NCBI GenBank assembly: GCA_017432615.1 | Contig: JAFRIV010000024.1 | Location: 1-64,000 of the forward strand | DNA: 64,000 bases | Direction: 5' to 3' | DNA from: Oscillospiraceae bacterium | Lineage (GTDB): Bacteria; Bacillota; Clostridia; Oscillospirales; Oscillospiraceae | Shown here: positions 34,366 to 43,339 of the stretch, piece by piece | How positions within the stretch are numbered: the first letter of the stretch is position 1 | How the letters are laid out: every line of letters begins with the position of its first letter | The notes under the pieces: model-generated | Database searches by the model: none | What the model saw: only the letters and a program-made list of their open reading frames with translations | Told to the model about the DNA's origin: nothing | Made by a program: the position numbers and the translations under genes

Positions 34366-35168
34366 ATTACTGCCTCCTTTTTATTTGCTGCTTTTTGCAG
34401 GACCGGCACGTCCAGCGTCTTGTGTTTCTGCCAGCGCAGCACAACGATCACTGTCACCACAGTGGCGACCATGTGACTGATGCCTGCAATCGAACCCAAA
34501 ATGTTGTAAGCCTTGCTCAGCTCTATAGATGCCATGAGGGCGTTGGTGACTGTGTGGTAGGCAAGCGGCACCACGAAAGAAAGCCATGCGTACTTTTTCT
34601 GCCCGGTCACACGATATTTCCCGAAGAAGTACCCCATGATCACGCCGAACACGAAATGCGCGCAGCCAAGTGAGCGAACCAATGCGGAAATGAAATCCAG
34701 GTCCATCCCGAAAGCAATGTTCTCCAGGAATTCAAAGGTGATCCCCACGACGGCGAAGCACACCACCGAGTCCATCCAGGTACGGACCATGCCCTTCTTC
34801 CGGATGGCGCCCCGGCAGGTCAGGAACTTGAGCCCCTCTTCCAGCAGACCGGCTGTGAAAAACATGCTGATCAGGTTGAAGAGGAACGTCGGCTGGATGC
34901 TGTTCTTGGCATTCTGCACCAGCTCATTGACGGCCGCAGGGTCGGTTCGGATCGCCGAGAGCCATTCGCCGGGGTTTGTGAAGACGCCGAGCCGGAAAAA
35001 TGAGACAATAGCCGACAGCGGTACTGTCAGGATAATCGACAGAACCACGCTGCCCGCCCCTGCGAGCAGCAGCAAGAGCAAGCCGCGCTTGGGAAAGGGA
35101 ACTTCCTTCCCGGATCGCAGCATCAGCCAATACAAAAAGGCTGAAAAGGGAATACTGATCAAGCCCAT
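34362..35168 (-). CDS. PrsW-family intramembrane protease
   Basis: 268 residues from ATG 35168 (GGGAGG 10 nt upstream). PrsW motifs are visible: LLEEGLKFLTCR (EExxK), FEFLENIAFG, and HFVFGVIMGYFFGKYR with a late AYHTVTN. PrsW cleaves an anti-sigma factor in Bacillus; here no anti-sigma gene is next to it. It lies 45 nt after the M13 peptidase and overlaps the CPBP gene. Confidence 0.9.
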   Translation of the reverse strand: MGLISIPFSAFLYWLMLRSGKEVPFPKRGLLLLLLAGAGSVVLSIILTVPLSAIVSFFRLGVFTNPGEWLSAIRTDPAAVNELVQNAKNSIQPTFLFNLISMFFTAGLLEEGLKFLTCRGAIRKKGMVRTWMDSVVCFAVVGITFEFLENIAFGMDLDFISALVRSLGCAHFVFGVIMGYFFGKYRVTGQKKYAWLSFVVPLAYHTVTNALMASIELSKAYNILGSIAGISHMVATVVTVIVVLRWQKHKTLDVPVLQKAANKKEAVI

Positions 35169-35213
35169 GATACATTTTCCTCCCTGTATGTCACACTTTT
35201 TAACAGGGCCCAA

Positions 35214-37262
35214 TCACCAGATCGCAATCCGGTCCTCGGGAGCCAGGTACATGCCGTCTCCCTCGGTGATGCCGTAGAAATCCAGAAATTCGTCATACTG
35301 CTGCAGTGTGGCGTTGATGCGCAAATAGCCCATGGGGTGCGTATCGTTGATGCGGGCGTAGGCCATCCCCAGCGTGTCTTTAAGCAGCCAGACATTGGCA
35401 TAGGTACGGAAGAAAAGGTCATAATCGAAGTCCGGATTGTCCGCGGCCAGCCGGAGCATGACCTTGATCCCCGCCATGTCCGCGCAGGCTTCGCCCGTCA
35501 TGATGCTTCCGTAAAAGTTCTGCCCCTCCCAGGGGTGCATGGCGTTAAAGTAGGCTGCCATTTTTTCGTTCCGCTCCCGGAAGATCACATAATCCTCCTC
35601 TGTCCACCAGTTGATCATATCGCCGTTCTTATCAAACTGCGCGCCGGAGGAGTCAAAAGCATGGGAGATCTCATGGCCGATTACAGCGCCGACGGTGCCG
35701 TAGAGTTCTTCGTCGCTCATGTCGCTTTGGTACATATCGCCGCGTGCAAAGGCACCCATGATATAAATGCTGTTCGTCTGCGGATTATAGAAGCAGTTGA
35801 CCGTATGCGGGGCCTCGCCCCATTTCTCCTTGTCGACCGGCTTTGAGAAATCCGCAACACTTTGGGCTATCGCGAATTTTGCGATTGCCGCCGAAGCATC
35901 CAAAAGGGTGCCGCCTTCATCCCGGGACTTGAAGTCCAGCTTTTCGCAGCTGTATTTCTCCCAGCTGTCCGGATAGAGGATGCGTTTATCGATCGCTTCG
36001 AGCTTTTCAATCGCCCGTGCCCGGGTCTCATCCGTGAAGAAATCCGCTTCTGCCAGAACCCCGTGATAGGCGTCCAGAATTCCCTCGACCATGGCGTAAA
36101 TGCGATCTTTGTCCTCCTGATGCAGGAAGGTTTCCGTGTAGAGCTGCGCCACCGGCCAGCTGAGTACCTTTGAGACTGCGCCGGAAAAGACGGTTTCGTC
36201 ATCCAGGATCCCTGTTGCCCCGCTGATCGCGTTGTCGCATTCTACTCTCCACTCATAACATTCCCGATCCAGCGTGCCAGCCTGCCCGATCGCGCCGCAT
36301 ACAATGAGCATATCCCGAATCAGGGGGAGGTTTTCCTCCGTGCAGAGCGCGTTGAGCTTTTCCAGATATTGGGGATTCATCACAATGTATTCCCCGGCGG
36401 TCAGATACCCCTCGGTCTGCTCGATAAACTTCAGAATGGGCAGATCTCCCTGTGAAGCTTCCAGTTCTTCACGGGAATAGGAGTTATAGATACGACCGAA
36501 GTAGTCCGGCCGCTGCTGCTCTTCACTGGTATAGATGACCTCAGCCAGCATGGTCTCAAAAGCAAAGCTGTTGTCGATCTTCTGCGCGGCCTCTTCCTTG
36601 GAATAGCCGAGCTTGAGAAGCATTTTCTTCGCCAGGTCTGAATAGGCTTCTCTCTTCATGGCACCGTATGGCGTAAGCGCCCGGTATTCTGCGCTGTCCT
36701 CCAGCAGCAGTCCGGCGTCAGATACGACAAGAATATACCGGCTCGAATCGGCCAGATCCTGCATTGCGCCCGCGCTCCAGAGAGAGCCGAGCTGCTTTTC
36801 GATTGGGGTCTCCACAAAATATGCCATGAGTTCATTCACGGTAGAGACTGCCTCCATCGCCTCGGTCCGCTCCTTGAGCGGGGCGACGCCCAGCGCGTTC
36901 CGGCTGTCCCAGTCCATCATCAGCCAGAAGAGATCGTAGGCCAGCTTTGCGTCATGGGATTCCGGCGCCTCCCCGAGGAACATATTCTTCACGTCCTCTG
37001 CCTGGAGCATCAGAAGGTCCATGATGGTTCCCCCATAGGAATAACCCTCCGGGATCTCCAGTTTCAGAATCTTGTCCTTGTTGACGTACAGGGCAAAATT
37101 GTCCTTCAATTCTGCAGGCATATCAGGGGTAACGACCCCTTCCAGATCGATATCCGGCCAGGGCGTTCCGGTGCTGTAGTCCGGGGCGCCGTCCGCAAAC
37201 GCGGCGGCTCCCTGGGAAAGGAGCATCACAACGGTCAATAGAATGCTGATGGCTTTCTTCAT
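35214..37262 (-). CDS. Secreted M13 (neprilysin/PepO-type) metallopeptidase
   Basis: 682 residues from ATG 37262. Signal peptide 1-24 (ends AAAFA). The zinc site VIGHEISHAFD and second-ligand motif GEACADMAGIKVM are intact, with the family NAYYNP-like segment VNCFYNPQTNSIYIMGAF and a C-terminal PEDRIAIW. M13 enzymes cut short peptides on the amino side of hydrophobic residues. The exported location fits degradation of signal or host peptides. It is embedded in a cluster with three intramembrane proteases. Confidence 0.95.
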   Translation of the reverse strand: MKKAISILLTVVMLLSQGAAAFADGAPDYSTGTPWPDIDLEGVVTPDMPAELKDNFALYVNKDKILKLEIPEGYSYGGTIMDLLMLQAEDVKNMFLGEAPESHDAKLAYDLFWLMMDWDSRNALGVAPLKERTEAMEAVSTVNELMAYFVETPIEKQLGSLWSAGAMQDLADSSRYILVVSDAGLLLEDSAEYRALTPYGAMKREAYSDLAKKMLLKLGYSKEEAAQKIDNSFAFETMLAEVIYTSEEQQRPDYFGRIYNSYSREELEASQGDLPILKFIEQTEGYLTAGEYIVMNPQYLEKLNALCTEENLPLIRDMLIVCGAIGQAGTLDRECYEWRVECDNAISGATGILDDETVFSGAVSKVLSWPVAQLYTETFLHQEDKDRIYAMVEGILDAYHGVLAEADFFTDETRARAIEKLEAIDKRILYPDSWEKYSCEKLDFKSRDEGGTLLDASAAIAKFAIAQSVADFSKPVDKEKWGEAPHTVNCFYNPQTNSIYIMGAFARGDMYQSDMSDEELYGTVGAVIGHEISHAFDSSGAQFDKNGDMINWWTEEDYVIFRERNEKMAAYFNAMHPWEGQNFYGSIMTGEACADMAGIKVMLRLAADNPDFDYDLFFRTYANVWLLKDTLGMAYARINDTHPMGYLRINATLQQYDEFLDFYGITEGDGMYLAPEDRIAIW

Positions 37263-37374
37263 GTTTATTCTCCTTCTTTTTGTGCAGGGCACCGCATACG
37301 TTTTGAAGTGAAGCGGTACCGATGTAATATTATTTGTGGGGGCGTGTGTAAGAATACAGCCAATGCTTTCGCGG

Positions 37375-38259
37375 TTATTTCCCGCTCGTCGGATCAGCTT
37401 GGTTCCACTTTTTATCCCAAAGAGCGATAATCTCTTTCCGCTTGGAGGAACGGACCAGATAGAGCGCCGCAGCGAGATAAACGACCAGCGAGACGATCAG
37501 CGGAATGAATTCAGCGGGAGAAATCGTTATATCCGCACTGTAGCCGCCGCCCTCCTGCAGGACGTCGATAAACATCAACTTGCCGAAATCGTTCAGTGTG
37601 TGCAGAACCATGACGGGGATCAGGTTTCCGCTGCGAAGGTATACCGCGCAAAGCAGCATTCCGATCACCCCGGCGTTGATGACCTGCGGGATGACTATCA
37701 CAAGGGGCGAACCTCCGGAGAGGTTCACCAGGTGGATCAGACCGAATACCGTCGAGGTGATGATCATGGCAGGAAGGATCTTTTTTTCTTCGCGCCACTG
37801 CCGCATCAGATAGGAGGTCCCCACCCCGCGGTATATCGTTTCCTCACAGACACCGGCCATAAGCCCGGCCAGAATATTGACGCTGCCTGGGAAGCCGATC
37901 CTGGAAGAGCCATGGTTCTGAATGACGTCCCAAAGCGTGAACACCAAGGCCGCCGCAACGCCGAATAGTGTCCATTTCCCCACCTGCGAGCCGCCTTTTA
38001 GATTGCCCTCAAATTCCGGATAGAAGTGCCGCCAGTAGAGGGAGAGTACAAGAAACGCGGCAAAAATATTGATAGCCTCGGAGAGTGCGGTCACAGCACT
38101 GACGTTTTCCCTGAAGATGATTGCAAAGGGAATCCCCGCCAGATTGCTCAGCAGGATCTCCACTATGAGGTGCGCGCCCAGCATCAGCAGCAGCACGCCC
38201 GGGATCGTGTGTTTGTTGAGGAATCGGTGCTCCCTGATCTTTCTTTCTCTCACTTCCAT
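37375..38259 (-). CDS. CPBP-family intramembrane glutamic protease (1)
   Basis: 294 residues from ATG 38259 (AAGGAG three nt upstream). Motifs: GVCEETIYRGVG (EExxxR), STVFGLIHLVN (FxxxH) and VLHTLNDFGK (HxxxN). About eight helices. It is only distantly similar to the CPBP protein at 33391. It is the first gene of the run of four proteases and lies 215 nt after the two-component genes. Confidence 0.9.
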   Translation of the reverse strand: MEVRERKIREHRFLNKHTIPGVLLLMLGAHLIVEILLSNLAGIPFAIIFRENVSAVTALSEAINIFAAFLVLSLYWRHFYPEFEGNLKGGSQVGKWTLFGVAAALVFTLWDVIQNHGSSRIGFPGSVNILAGLMAGVCEETIYRGVGTSYLMRQWREEKKILPAMIITSTVFGLIHLVNLSGGSPLVIVIPQVINAGVIGMLLCAVYLRSGNLIPVMVLHTLNDFGKLMFIDVLQEGGGYSADITISPAEFIPLIVSLVVYLAAALYLVRSSKRKEIIALWDKKWNQADPTSGK

Positions 38260-38474
38260 TTTCTCCTTTCTTTCTAAGGATGTTTTTCCTGCTTCAATCA
38301 AAAAACAGGGATCAGTCTCCCGCGACTTCCCTGCTTTCATTGTTCGGTTCAAAGCTTTCGCATGTGAACGCAAATGATATAACAAGGCAATTTTATCCTA
38401 TCATGCCTTGTCCATCAAATGCCCATCAAATGCAACCTGTTATACCGCTGTATTCTGTTTTTTGTGTGGTTGTG

Positions 38475-39296
38475 TCACAAATCAGAGGCACTTCGGAAGA
38501 CTTGCTCTTTTGACAGCAGGGCTTCCGTGTTGAAAACCGCCCAGGTGTATTCCGGCATATATTCCCCGCGGTACGCGTTGACAGCCGCCGGATCGTTATT
38601 CAGGAAACGGTACAGATCGCAGTCCAGCAGTTCCGGACGTATGCGCAGAAAACCGCTCTTGATTTCCAATATTCCTTCACTTCCGGCTTCCCGGAGCGTT
38701 TCCCGCAGAGAGCGGATGATCACGTCCAGATATTTCTGTCTGGAGCGGTCATACAGTCCCTCTTCCCACAGCGCAGCGAAAATGTCCTGCCGGGTCACAC
38801 CTTTCCCGCTCCGGTCAATCAAATACGCCAGCAGCTCCTTGCTTTTGGCGCGGTGAAAAGCGAGGGTCTCTCCGCCCACAAAAATCTCAAAATTTCCAAA
38901 AGTCTGCACCACGATATGGCCGGCGGGGCGCTCCCGCTGATTCAAGCAGGCGTATTCCACTTCTTCCCGCAGCTCTTCCAGGCTGACCGGCTTGAGCAGA
39001 TAGCCGCTTGTGCGCAGTTTGATGGCCTGTACGGCATACTGCGGGAAAGCCGTCAGGAAGATGACTGCCGCGTCCGGTTTTTTTCGCTTCAGCCTCTCCG
39101 CCAGCATCAAGCCATTGATTTCCGGCATATCGATGTCAAGCAGCGCCAGATCCACCGGATGGCTTTCCAACCACTCCAACGCCTCTCTGGGGCGGGTAAA
39201 GCCTGTAACTTCTGTGATCCTCTCCAGTCTTTTACACATCTCCACGGTGTCTTCCATGATCGGCAGCGCGTCGTCCACACACATCACTCTCATCAC
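38475..39296 (-). CDS. Response regulator with SARP-like winged-helix output
   Basis: 273 residues. The REC domain (1-120) has the acidic pocket CVDDA, phosphoacceptor Asp in LALLDIDMPEING, Thr in FLTAF and Lys in LLKPVS. The output (~135-273) begins TFGNFEIFVGGETLAFHRAK, then SKELLAYLIDRSGKGVTRQD, as in SARP/OmpR-like winged helices followed by a BTAD-like start. This replaces the LytTR domain usual with LytS-type kinases. Its ATG overlaps the kinase stop by 4 nt. The protease cluster downstream is a likely target. Confidence 0.88.
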   Translation of the reverse strand: MMRVMCVDDALPIMEDTVEMCKRLERITEVTGFTRPREALEWLESHPVDLALLDIDMPEINGLMLAERLKRKKPDAAVIFLTAFPQYAVQAIKLRTSGYLLKPVSLEELREEVEYACLNQRERPAGHIVVQTFGNFEIFVGGETLAFHRAKSKELLAYLIDRSGKGVTRQDIFAALWEEGLYDRSRQKYLDVIIRSLRETLREAGSEGILEIKSGFLRIRPELLDCDLYRFLNNDPAAVNAYRGEYMPEYTWAVFNTEALLSKEQVFRSASDL

Positions 39297-40606
39297 ACGG
39301 CACCTTCTCTCATTCCTTTATTTTTGTCAACCACTGTGCGCGGAACGAAAAGTGTTACCACCGTACCCGCTCCCGGTTGGCTTTCCACATGCAGCATGCC
39401 GCCGCACTGCTTTTCCAGTCGTTCCCGGACGTTTCGGATGCCGATGTGCTTTTCATCTGAGGCTTTGACAACGGCCGGATCAAAGCCCAGCCCGTTGTCC
39501 TGGATGGTAATGGTATGCCCCTTTTCGCTCTCCCGGACAATGATGTCGATCTGCCCGACCTCTCTGGCTCTCACACCGTGCCGGATGGCGTTTTCCACCA
39601 GTGGCTGCACTGACAGGGTCGGCAAAAGGAAGTCCTCACCCTTGATATCATAACAGATATGGATATAGGGGAACATCAGCATCTCTATCTCGGTGTAGAT
39701 CCTGACATGCTCCAGTTCCTGACTGAACGGGATCAGGCCTACATGATCCAGCATGTCCAGATTCTGCCGCAGAAAGCGGCTGAATTTATCAATAGTCTGC
39801 GCAGCCGTCTCCGGTGAACGCAGGCAGAGGCTGCGGATAGTGGCAAGAGTGTTGTACAGAAAATGCGGTTGAATCTGTGTCATCATGATCTGAATGCGCT
39901 GCTCGGCGGTCAGCGCTCGCTCATGCGCCCGTACGAACTGAAAATGCAGCCAGATGTAATACAATACACTGCTGATTACGATGGAGATCGTCAAAAAGCT
40001 GACCGGCTGCGGTGTATCTGCCACGGAAGAGTCCAGTAGCAGCGCAAGGAAAATCGTGAACGCCGCGAAGACCGGAATCCATGCCTCCTTATGTTTTGAT
40101 GTGAGATGGTCCCGGAATGTGAAATATAAAAGCAGGGTCAGCAGGATCAGGCTGGCGAGCAGGCAGCTGTCCTTAACCAACGGCCATCCTCCCTGAAACT
40201 TATTGTCCGCATCGATCGTAAAGCAAATGTCTGTAAAGAGCGCCGTCATGTGGATCGCAGCGTTGATTCCGATCAGGACCCAGCACAGTCCAAAGTTTTT
40301 CCGATGACTGACGATATACAGGAAGAGCAGAAGAATGACAGGCCGGATGGAATAACCATAAATGTCGACCGCTCTTCGGAGCATGACCACCGGCTGGCCG
40401 ACTGACAAAAGATGATCCAGTTCATTCTGGGTGATCAGGCTGAACACAAGTGCGCAAATGATCAGCAGGATCCGTTTTTGACGCTTTTGAATATAGGGAT
40501 CGATTCCGACGGCTATAACCAGGCCGGTAAGCAGAAGCATCATAGGAAGAATGGCGAGGATCTCTGTATAATGTGCCCGGATAAACTGATATAAGGCTTC
40601 ATGCAT
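39293..40606 (-). CDS. LytS-like sensor histidine kinase
   Basis: 437 residues. Six to seven membrane helices occupy ~15-225 with no separate sensor domain. The His_kinase box is QIQPHFLYNTLATIRSLC, and the ATPase shows PLVENAIRHGVRAR and IQDNGLGFDP. This is the HPK10-type architecture of peptide-pheromone and cell-wall sensors. It heads a two-gene operon with the response regulator. Confidence 0.9.
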   Translation of the reverse strand: MHEALYQFIRAHYTEILAILPMMLLLTGLVIAVGIDPYIQKRQKRILLIICALVFSLITQNELDHLLSVGQPVVMLRRAVDIYGYSIRPVILLLFLYIVSHRKNFGLCWVLIGINAAIHMTALFTDICFTIDADNKFQGGWPLVKDSCLLASLILLTLLLYFTFRDHLTSKHKEAWIPVFAAFTIFLALLLDSSVADTPQPVSFLTISIVISSVLYYIWLHFQFVRAHERALTAEQRIQIMMTQIQPHFLYNTLATIRSLCLRSPETAAQTIDKFSRFLRQNLDMLDHVGLIPFSQELEHVRIYTEIEMLMFPYIHICYDIKGEDFLLPTLSVQPLVENAIRHGVRAREVGQIDIIVRESEKGHTITIQDNGLGFDPAVVKASDEKHIGIRNVRERLEKQCGGMLHVESQPGAGTVVTLFVPRTVVDKNKGMREGAV

Positions 40607-40769
40607 ATTTCGTCATCCCTCTCCTGTGTCCTTTACGAAAAGATATTATATTCGTTTTTCCAATCGAACTCAAGAGTCCAAGTGTTTTTTGAGAAATGCT
40701 CTCAACGGTTAACTCTGCGTCAGTGTTCCCCCTCCGACACTGCTCTCTCCACAGCCTTCAAAGGAAACA

Positions 40770-40797
40770 GGGAGGGTGCAGTATCAGCGCCCTCCCC
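40770..40797 (-). terminator. Terminator of the CofE-like gene
   Basis: GGGAGGGTGC (40770-40779) pairs with GCGCCCTCCC (40788-40797), 20 nt after the stop. The stem closely matches that at 17111-17143. Confidence 0.6.
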
Positions 40798-40817
40798 GGT
40801 AAGTTATATCTGTGTTT

Positions 40818-42017
40818 TTACTCTGTGGTGTAGTTGTCGAAATAGCCCTGGATGTAGACGATCGGCGTGCCCTTGTCTCCCGAGCCGGATGTCAGATCGC
40901 ACAGGGATCCGATCAGATCGGTGAGGCGGCGCGGCGTTGTGCCTTCGGAAGCCATCTTGCCCACAAGGTTGGCATCCTTCTTTTCGATTTCACCTTTAAT
41001 AGCCTCTCTCAGGGCCTCCCCTTCCAGCTCGGAGAAATCATTATCGGCAAGATATTTGATCTTGAGCTCATTCGGGGTCCCCTCAAGGCCGGCAGTGTAG
41101 AACGGAGCGACGACGGGATCGGCAAACTCCCAGATCTCGCCGACGGGGTCTTTAAAAGCGCCGTCCCCGTAAACGAGGACCTCCACATGTTTTCCCGTTG
41201 CTTCCAGGATATTCTTTTGAATCTTCTCGACCAGGAACTGGCTGTCTCGGGGGAAGAGTTTTACAGTGTCTTCATTCGCTTTGTTTGAACCGAGAAGGCC
41301 GTATTTTTCATTATATCCCGAACCGTTGACAGGCGCATTCAGGATCTCATCGACTCCCAGAACGATCTCCGCCCCCGCATTTTTCAAAATGCGCTTTGTA
41401 CGGGGCAGCGTATGGATATCGCAGCAGAGCACTTTTTTCGTGTAGTTCAGAATTTTTGCCGGATGATTGGCAAAAACGATCTCACATTCCGCGCCGGCAT
41501 CCCGGATCAGTTCCCCGTAATATTCCACATAATCCACACCCGTAAAACGGTGCTTGCGGTAGCCGAAAAGCTCTCTGTATTTCTCCAGGGAGAGCACATC
41601 CTGATACGGGTCGAGCCCGAGCTTTTCCACTTCCTCCAGATCTACCAGATGGTTGCCCACCTCATCTGCCGGATAGGAGAGCATCAGGACGATCTTTTTT
41701 GCGCCTTTTGCAATGCCGCGCAGGCAGACGGCAAAACGGTTTCTGCTGAGGATCGGGAAGACCACTCCGACGGTCTCTCCGCCGAATTTCTGCTTCACAT
41801 CGGCTGCAATATCCTCAACAGAGGCATAATTGCCCTGGGCACGCGCCACGATTGCCTCCGTCATCGCAATGATATCTCTGTCACGGACGGGAAAGCCCCA
41901 CACTTCATCCTGTGATGCATTCAGCACGGATTCTGTCACGATTTTTGCAATATCATCCCCCTCCCGGATAATGGGAGCGCGGATGCCGCGGGATACAGTT
42001 CCAACCAGACGGCTCAT
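40818..42017 (-). CDS. CofE-domain (F420-0:gamma-glutamyl ligase-like) protein
   Basis: 399 residues from ATG 42017 (GGAGGG 8 nt upstream). The N-terminal half has the CofE pattern: SRLVGTVSRGIRAPIIREGD, then DDIAKIVTESVL and DRDIIAMTEAIVARAQGNY. The middle and C-terminal parts (KVLCCDIHTLPRTKRIL, then YGDGAFKDPVGEIWEFADP) are conserved in Firmicute homologues in my recollection. CofE adds glutamates to coenzyme F420, a cofactor this type of organism is not known to make, so the real ligase substrate is open. Monocistronic. Confidence 0.8.
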   Translation of the reverse strand: MSRLVGTVSRGIRAPIIREGDDIAKIVTESVLNASQDEVWGFPVRDRDIIAMTEAIVARAQGNYASVEDIAADVKQKFGGETVGVVFPILSRNRFAVCLRGIAKGAKKIVLMLSYPADEVGNHLVDLEEVEKLGLDPYQDVLSLEKYRELFGYRKHRFTGVDYVEYYGELIRDAGAECEIVFANHPAKILNYTKKVLCCDIHTLPRTKRILKNAGAEIVLGVDEILNAPVNGSGYNEKYGLLGSNKANEDTVKLFPRDSQFLVEKIQKNILEATGKHVEVLVYGDGAFKDPVGEIWEFADPVVAPFYTAGLEGTPNELKIKYLADNDFSELEGEALREAIKGEIEKKDANLVGKMASEGTTPRRLTDLIGSLCDLTSGSGDKGTPIVYIQGYFDNYTTE

Positions 42018-42164
42018 AAATAATCCCTCCACCTTTCGATCCTTCCGCTTTTATTGCGGAAAAACATATGCCGGGCACCGCTGCCGCGGCAATCGGTCTT
42101 GAAAAACAACGGAAAAAATATACACCAATTTTCTCAGGATGTAAATAAATTTTTTGATAAAAAA

Positions 42165-42184
42165 CCCCCGGCACAAAGCCGGGG
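42165..42184 (-). terminator. Terminator of the lipoprotein gene
   Basis: CCCCGGC-tttgt-GCCGGGG followed by TTTTTTATC on the minus strand, 28 nt after the stop. Confidence 0.85.
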
Positions 42185-42211
42185 AAGCATGGGAAAAAAC
42201 CATCGCAGCCG

Positions 42212-43339
42212 TTACGAATACCGATACAGTTCAATATACCCCGGCCGTTTGAGGGCCGGTTCATAAAAGAGCATCTTCTCGATGCGGCCTTCTTTGTCAT
42301 AATCGTAAAAGATTTCAAACTCTTCCGCCACATACTGGCAGGCTGCCGTATACCCGACCTCCCAGGCATCGTCGGAAAGGGATTGCCACTGGGAAAGCGG
42401 CGCACTTTTATAGTTGGAGGCATTGATATGCTCCCCGTTCAGGCAAAAGCGCGGGCCCATGACCTCGGGAGAGGTTTCCACTTCAAAGGCGAAGGCTGCA
42501 TTCGGTGCAGCGAGCGGATCAAACTGAGAAAGGAAATCATTGAGATCCGTGCGGCAAAGGCGGCACTTTTCCCCTTCCCGCTCTTCACATCGCAGAAAAT
42601 ACAGCTCCGACCCCTGCAAAACAAAGCCGAACACCCGCCCCGGGGCAATGCGCAGATCAAACCCTGTGGGCAGATAGCGCAGATGAAGGCTCTCTCCATC
42701 CGCATCATCCTGATACAGAAGCAGGTCCGCCGTCAGCAGATACGGATAATAGATCTCCTTATCGGCAAGCAGCACTTTTTTATCGGTGCCGTCCGGTGCC
42801 AGGGAACAGAGATGATGGACTTCGTCGGTAAAATAGAGGCGGCCGTCCCGGATGCTCAGGAAATCGCAGGGGGCATCATAGAGCGTTTCGGGCTTGAGGG
42901 CAGCCCCGGAAGCGACGGAGAGGCGGGCAAGCGAGGTCTTCCCGTCCATTTCCTCCCGCAGATAATAGAGGAAGGAATCGGAGATCGTGAGATACTGGGC
43001 ATCGACCCGGGTCTCAATTGCTTCTGTTTCCCGCACGTACATGCCGTTCTGCCCGGCGGTATATTTCATGCGGCAGAGGTACGGCAGCCCCAGCTCGTCA
43101 TGGCGTGAGCCGTAAAGCGTTTTCCCCGTATGCGCAAAACGGTTGGCGATCATCATGTTGGACATGGCGCGGCTCTCCGCCGGGGTAAAACGCACGGTAT
43201 AGCCGCCCTTTGTCTCCACCCTGCCGGAAGTGACGTAGGAAGCCTTCACCTTCGTGACTCCGCAGCCTGACAGCAACAGCAGCGCTGCGAGGATCGCCGG
43301 AAGAAAACGGATTTTACTCTTCCGGATATTCCGGCACAT
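42212..43339 (-). CDS. Lipoprotein with beta-propeller-like (DUF5050-type) repeats
   Basis: 375 residues from ATG 43339 (GAGGAG 6 nt upstream). Lipobox LLLLSGC gives a lipid-anchored Cys near residue 26. The body has repeated YLxxxxDGxxSLxRLSVxSG and RLYFTDEVHHLCSLAPDGTD patterns like the DUF5050 extracellular propeller. It overlaps the end of the mini-enolase gene by 26 nt, so the two are coupled. Function unknown; probably a surface binding protein. Confidence 0.75.
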   Translation of the reverse strand: MCRNIRKSKIRFLPAILAALLLLSGCGVTKVKASYVTSGRVETKGGYTVRFTPAESRAMSNMMIANRFAHTGKTLYGSRHDELGLPYLCRMKYTAGQNGMYVRETEAIETRVDAQYLTISDSFLYYLREEMDGKTSLARLSVASGAALKPETLYDAPCDFLSIRDGRLYFTDEVHHLCSLAPDGTDKKVLLADKEIYYPYLLTADLLLYQDDADGESLHLRYLPTGFDLRIAPGRVFGFVLQGSELYFLRCEEREGEKCRLCRTDLNDFLSQFDPLAAPNAAFAFEVETSPEVMGPRFCLNGEHINASNYKSAPLSQWQSLSDDAWEVGYTAACQYVAEEFEIFYDYDKEGRIEKMLFYEPALKRPGYIELYRYS

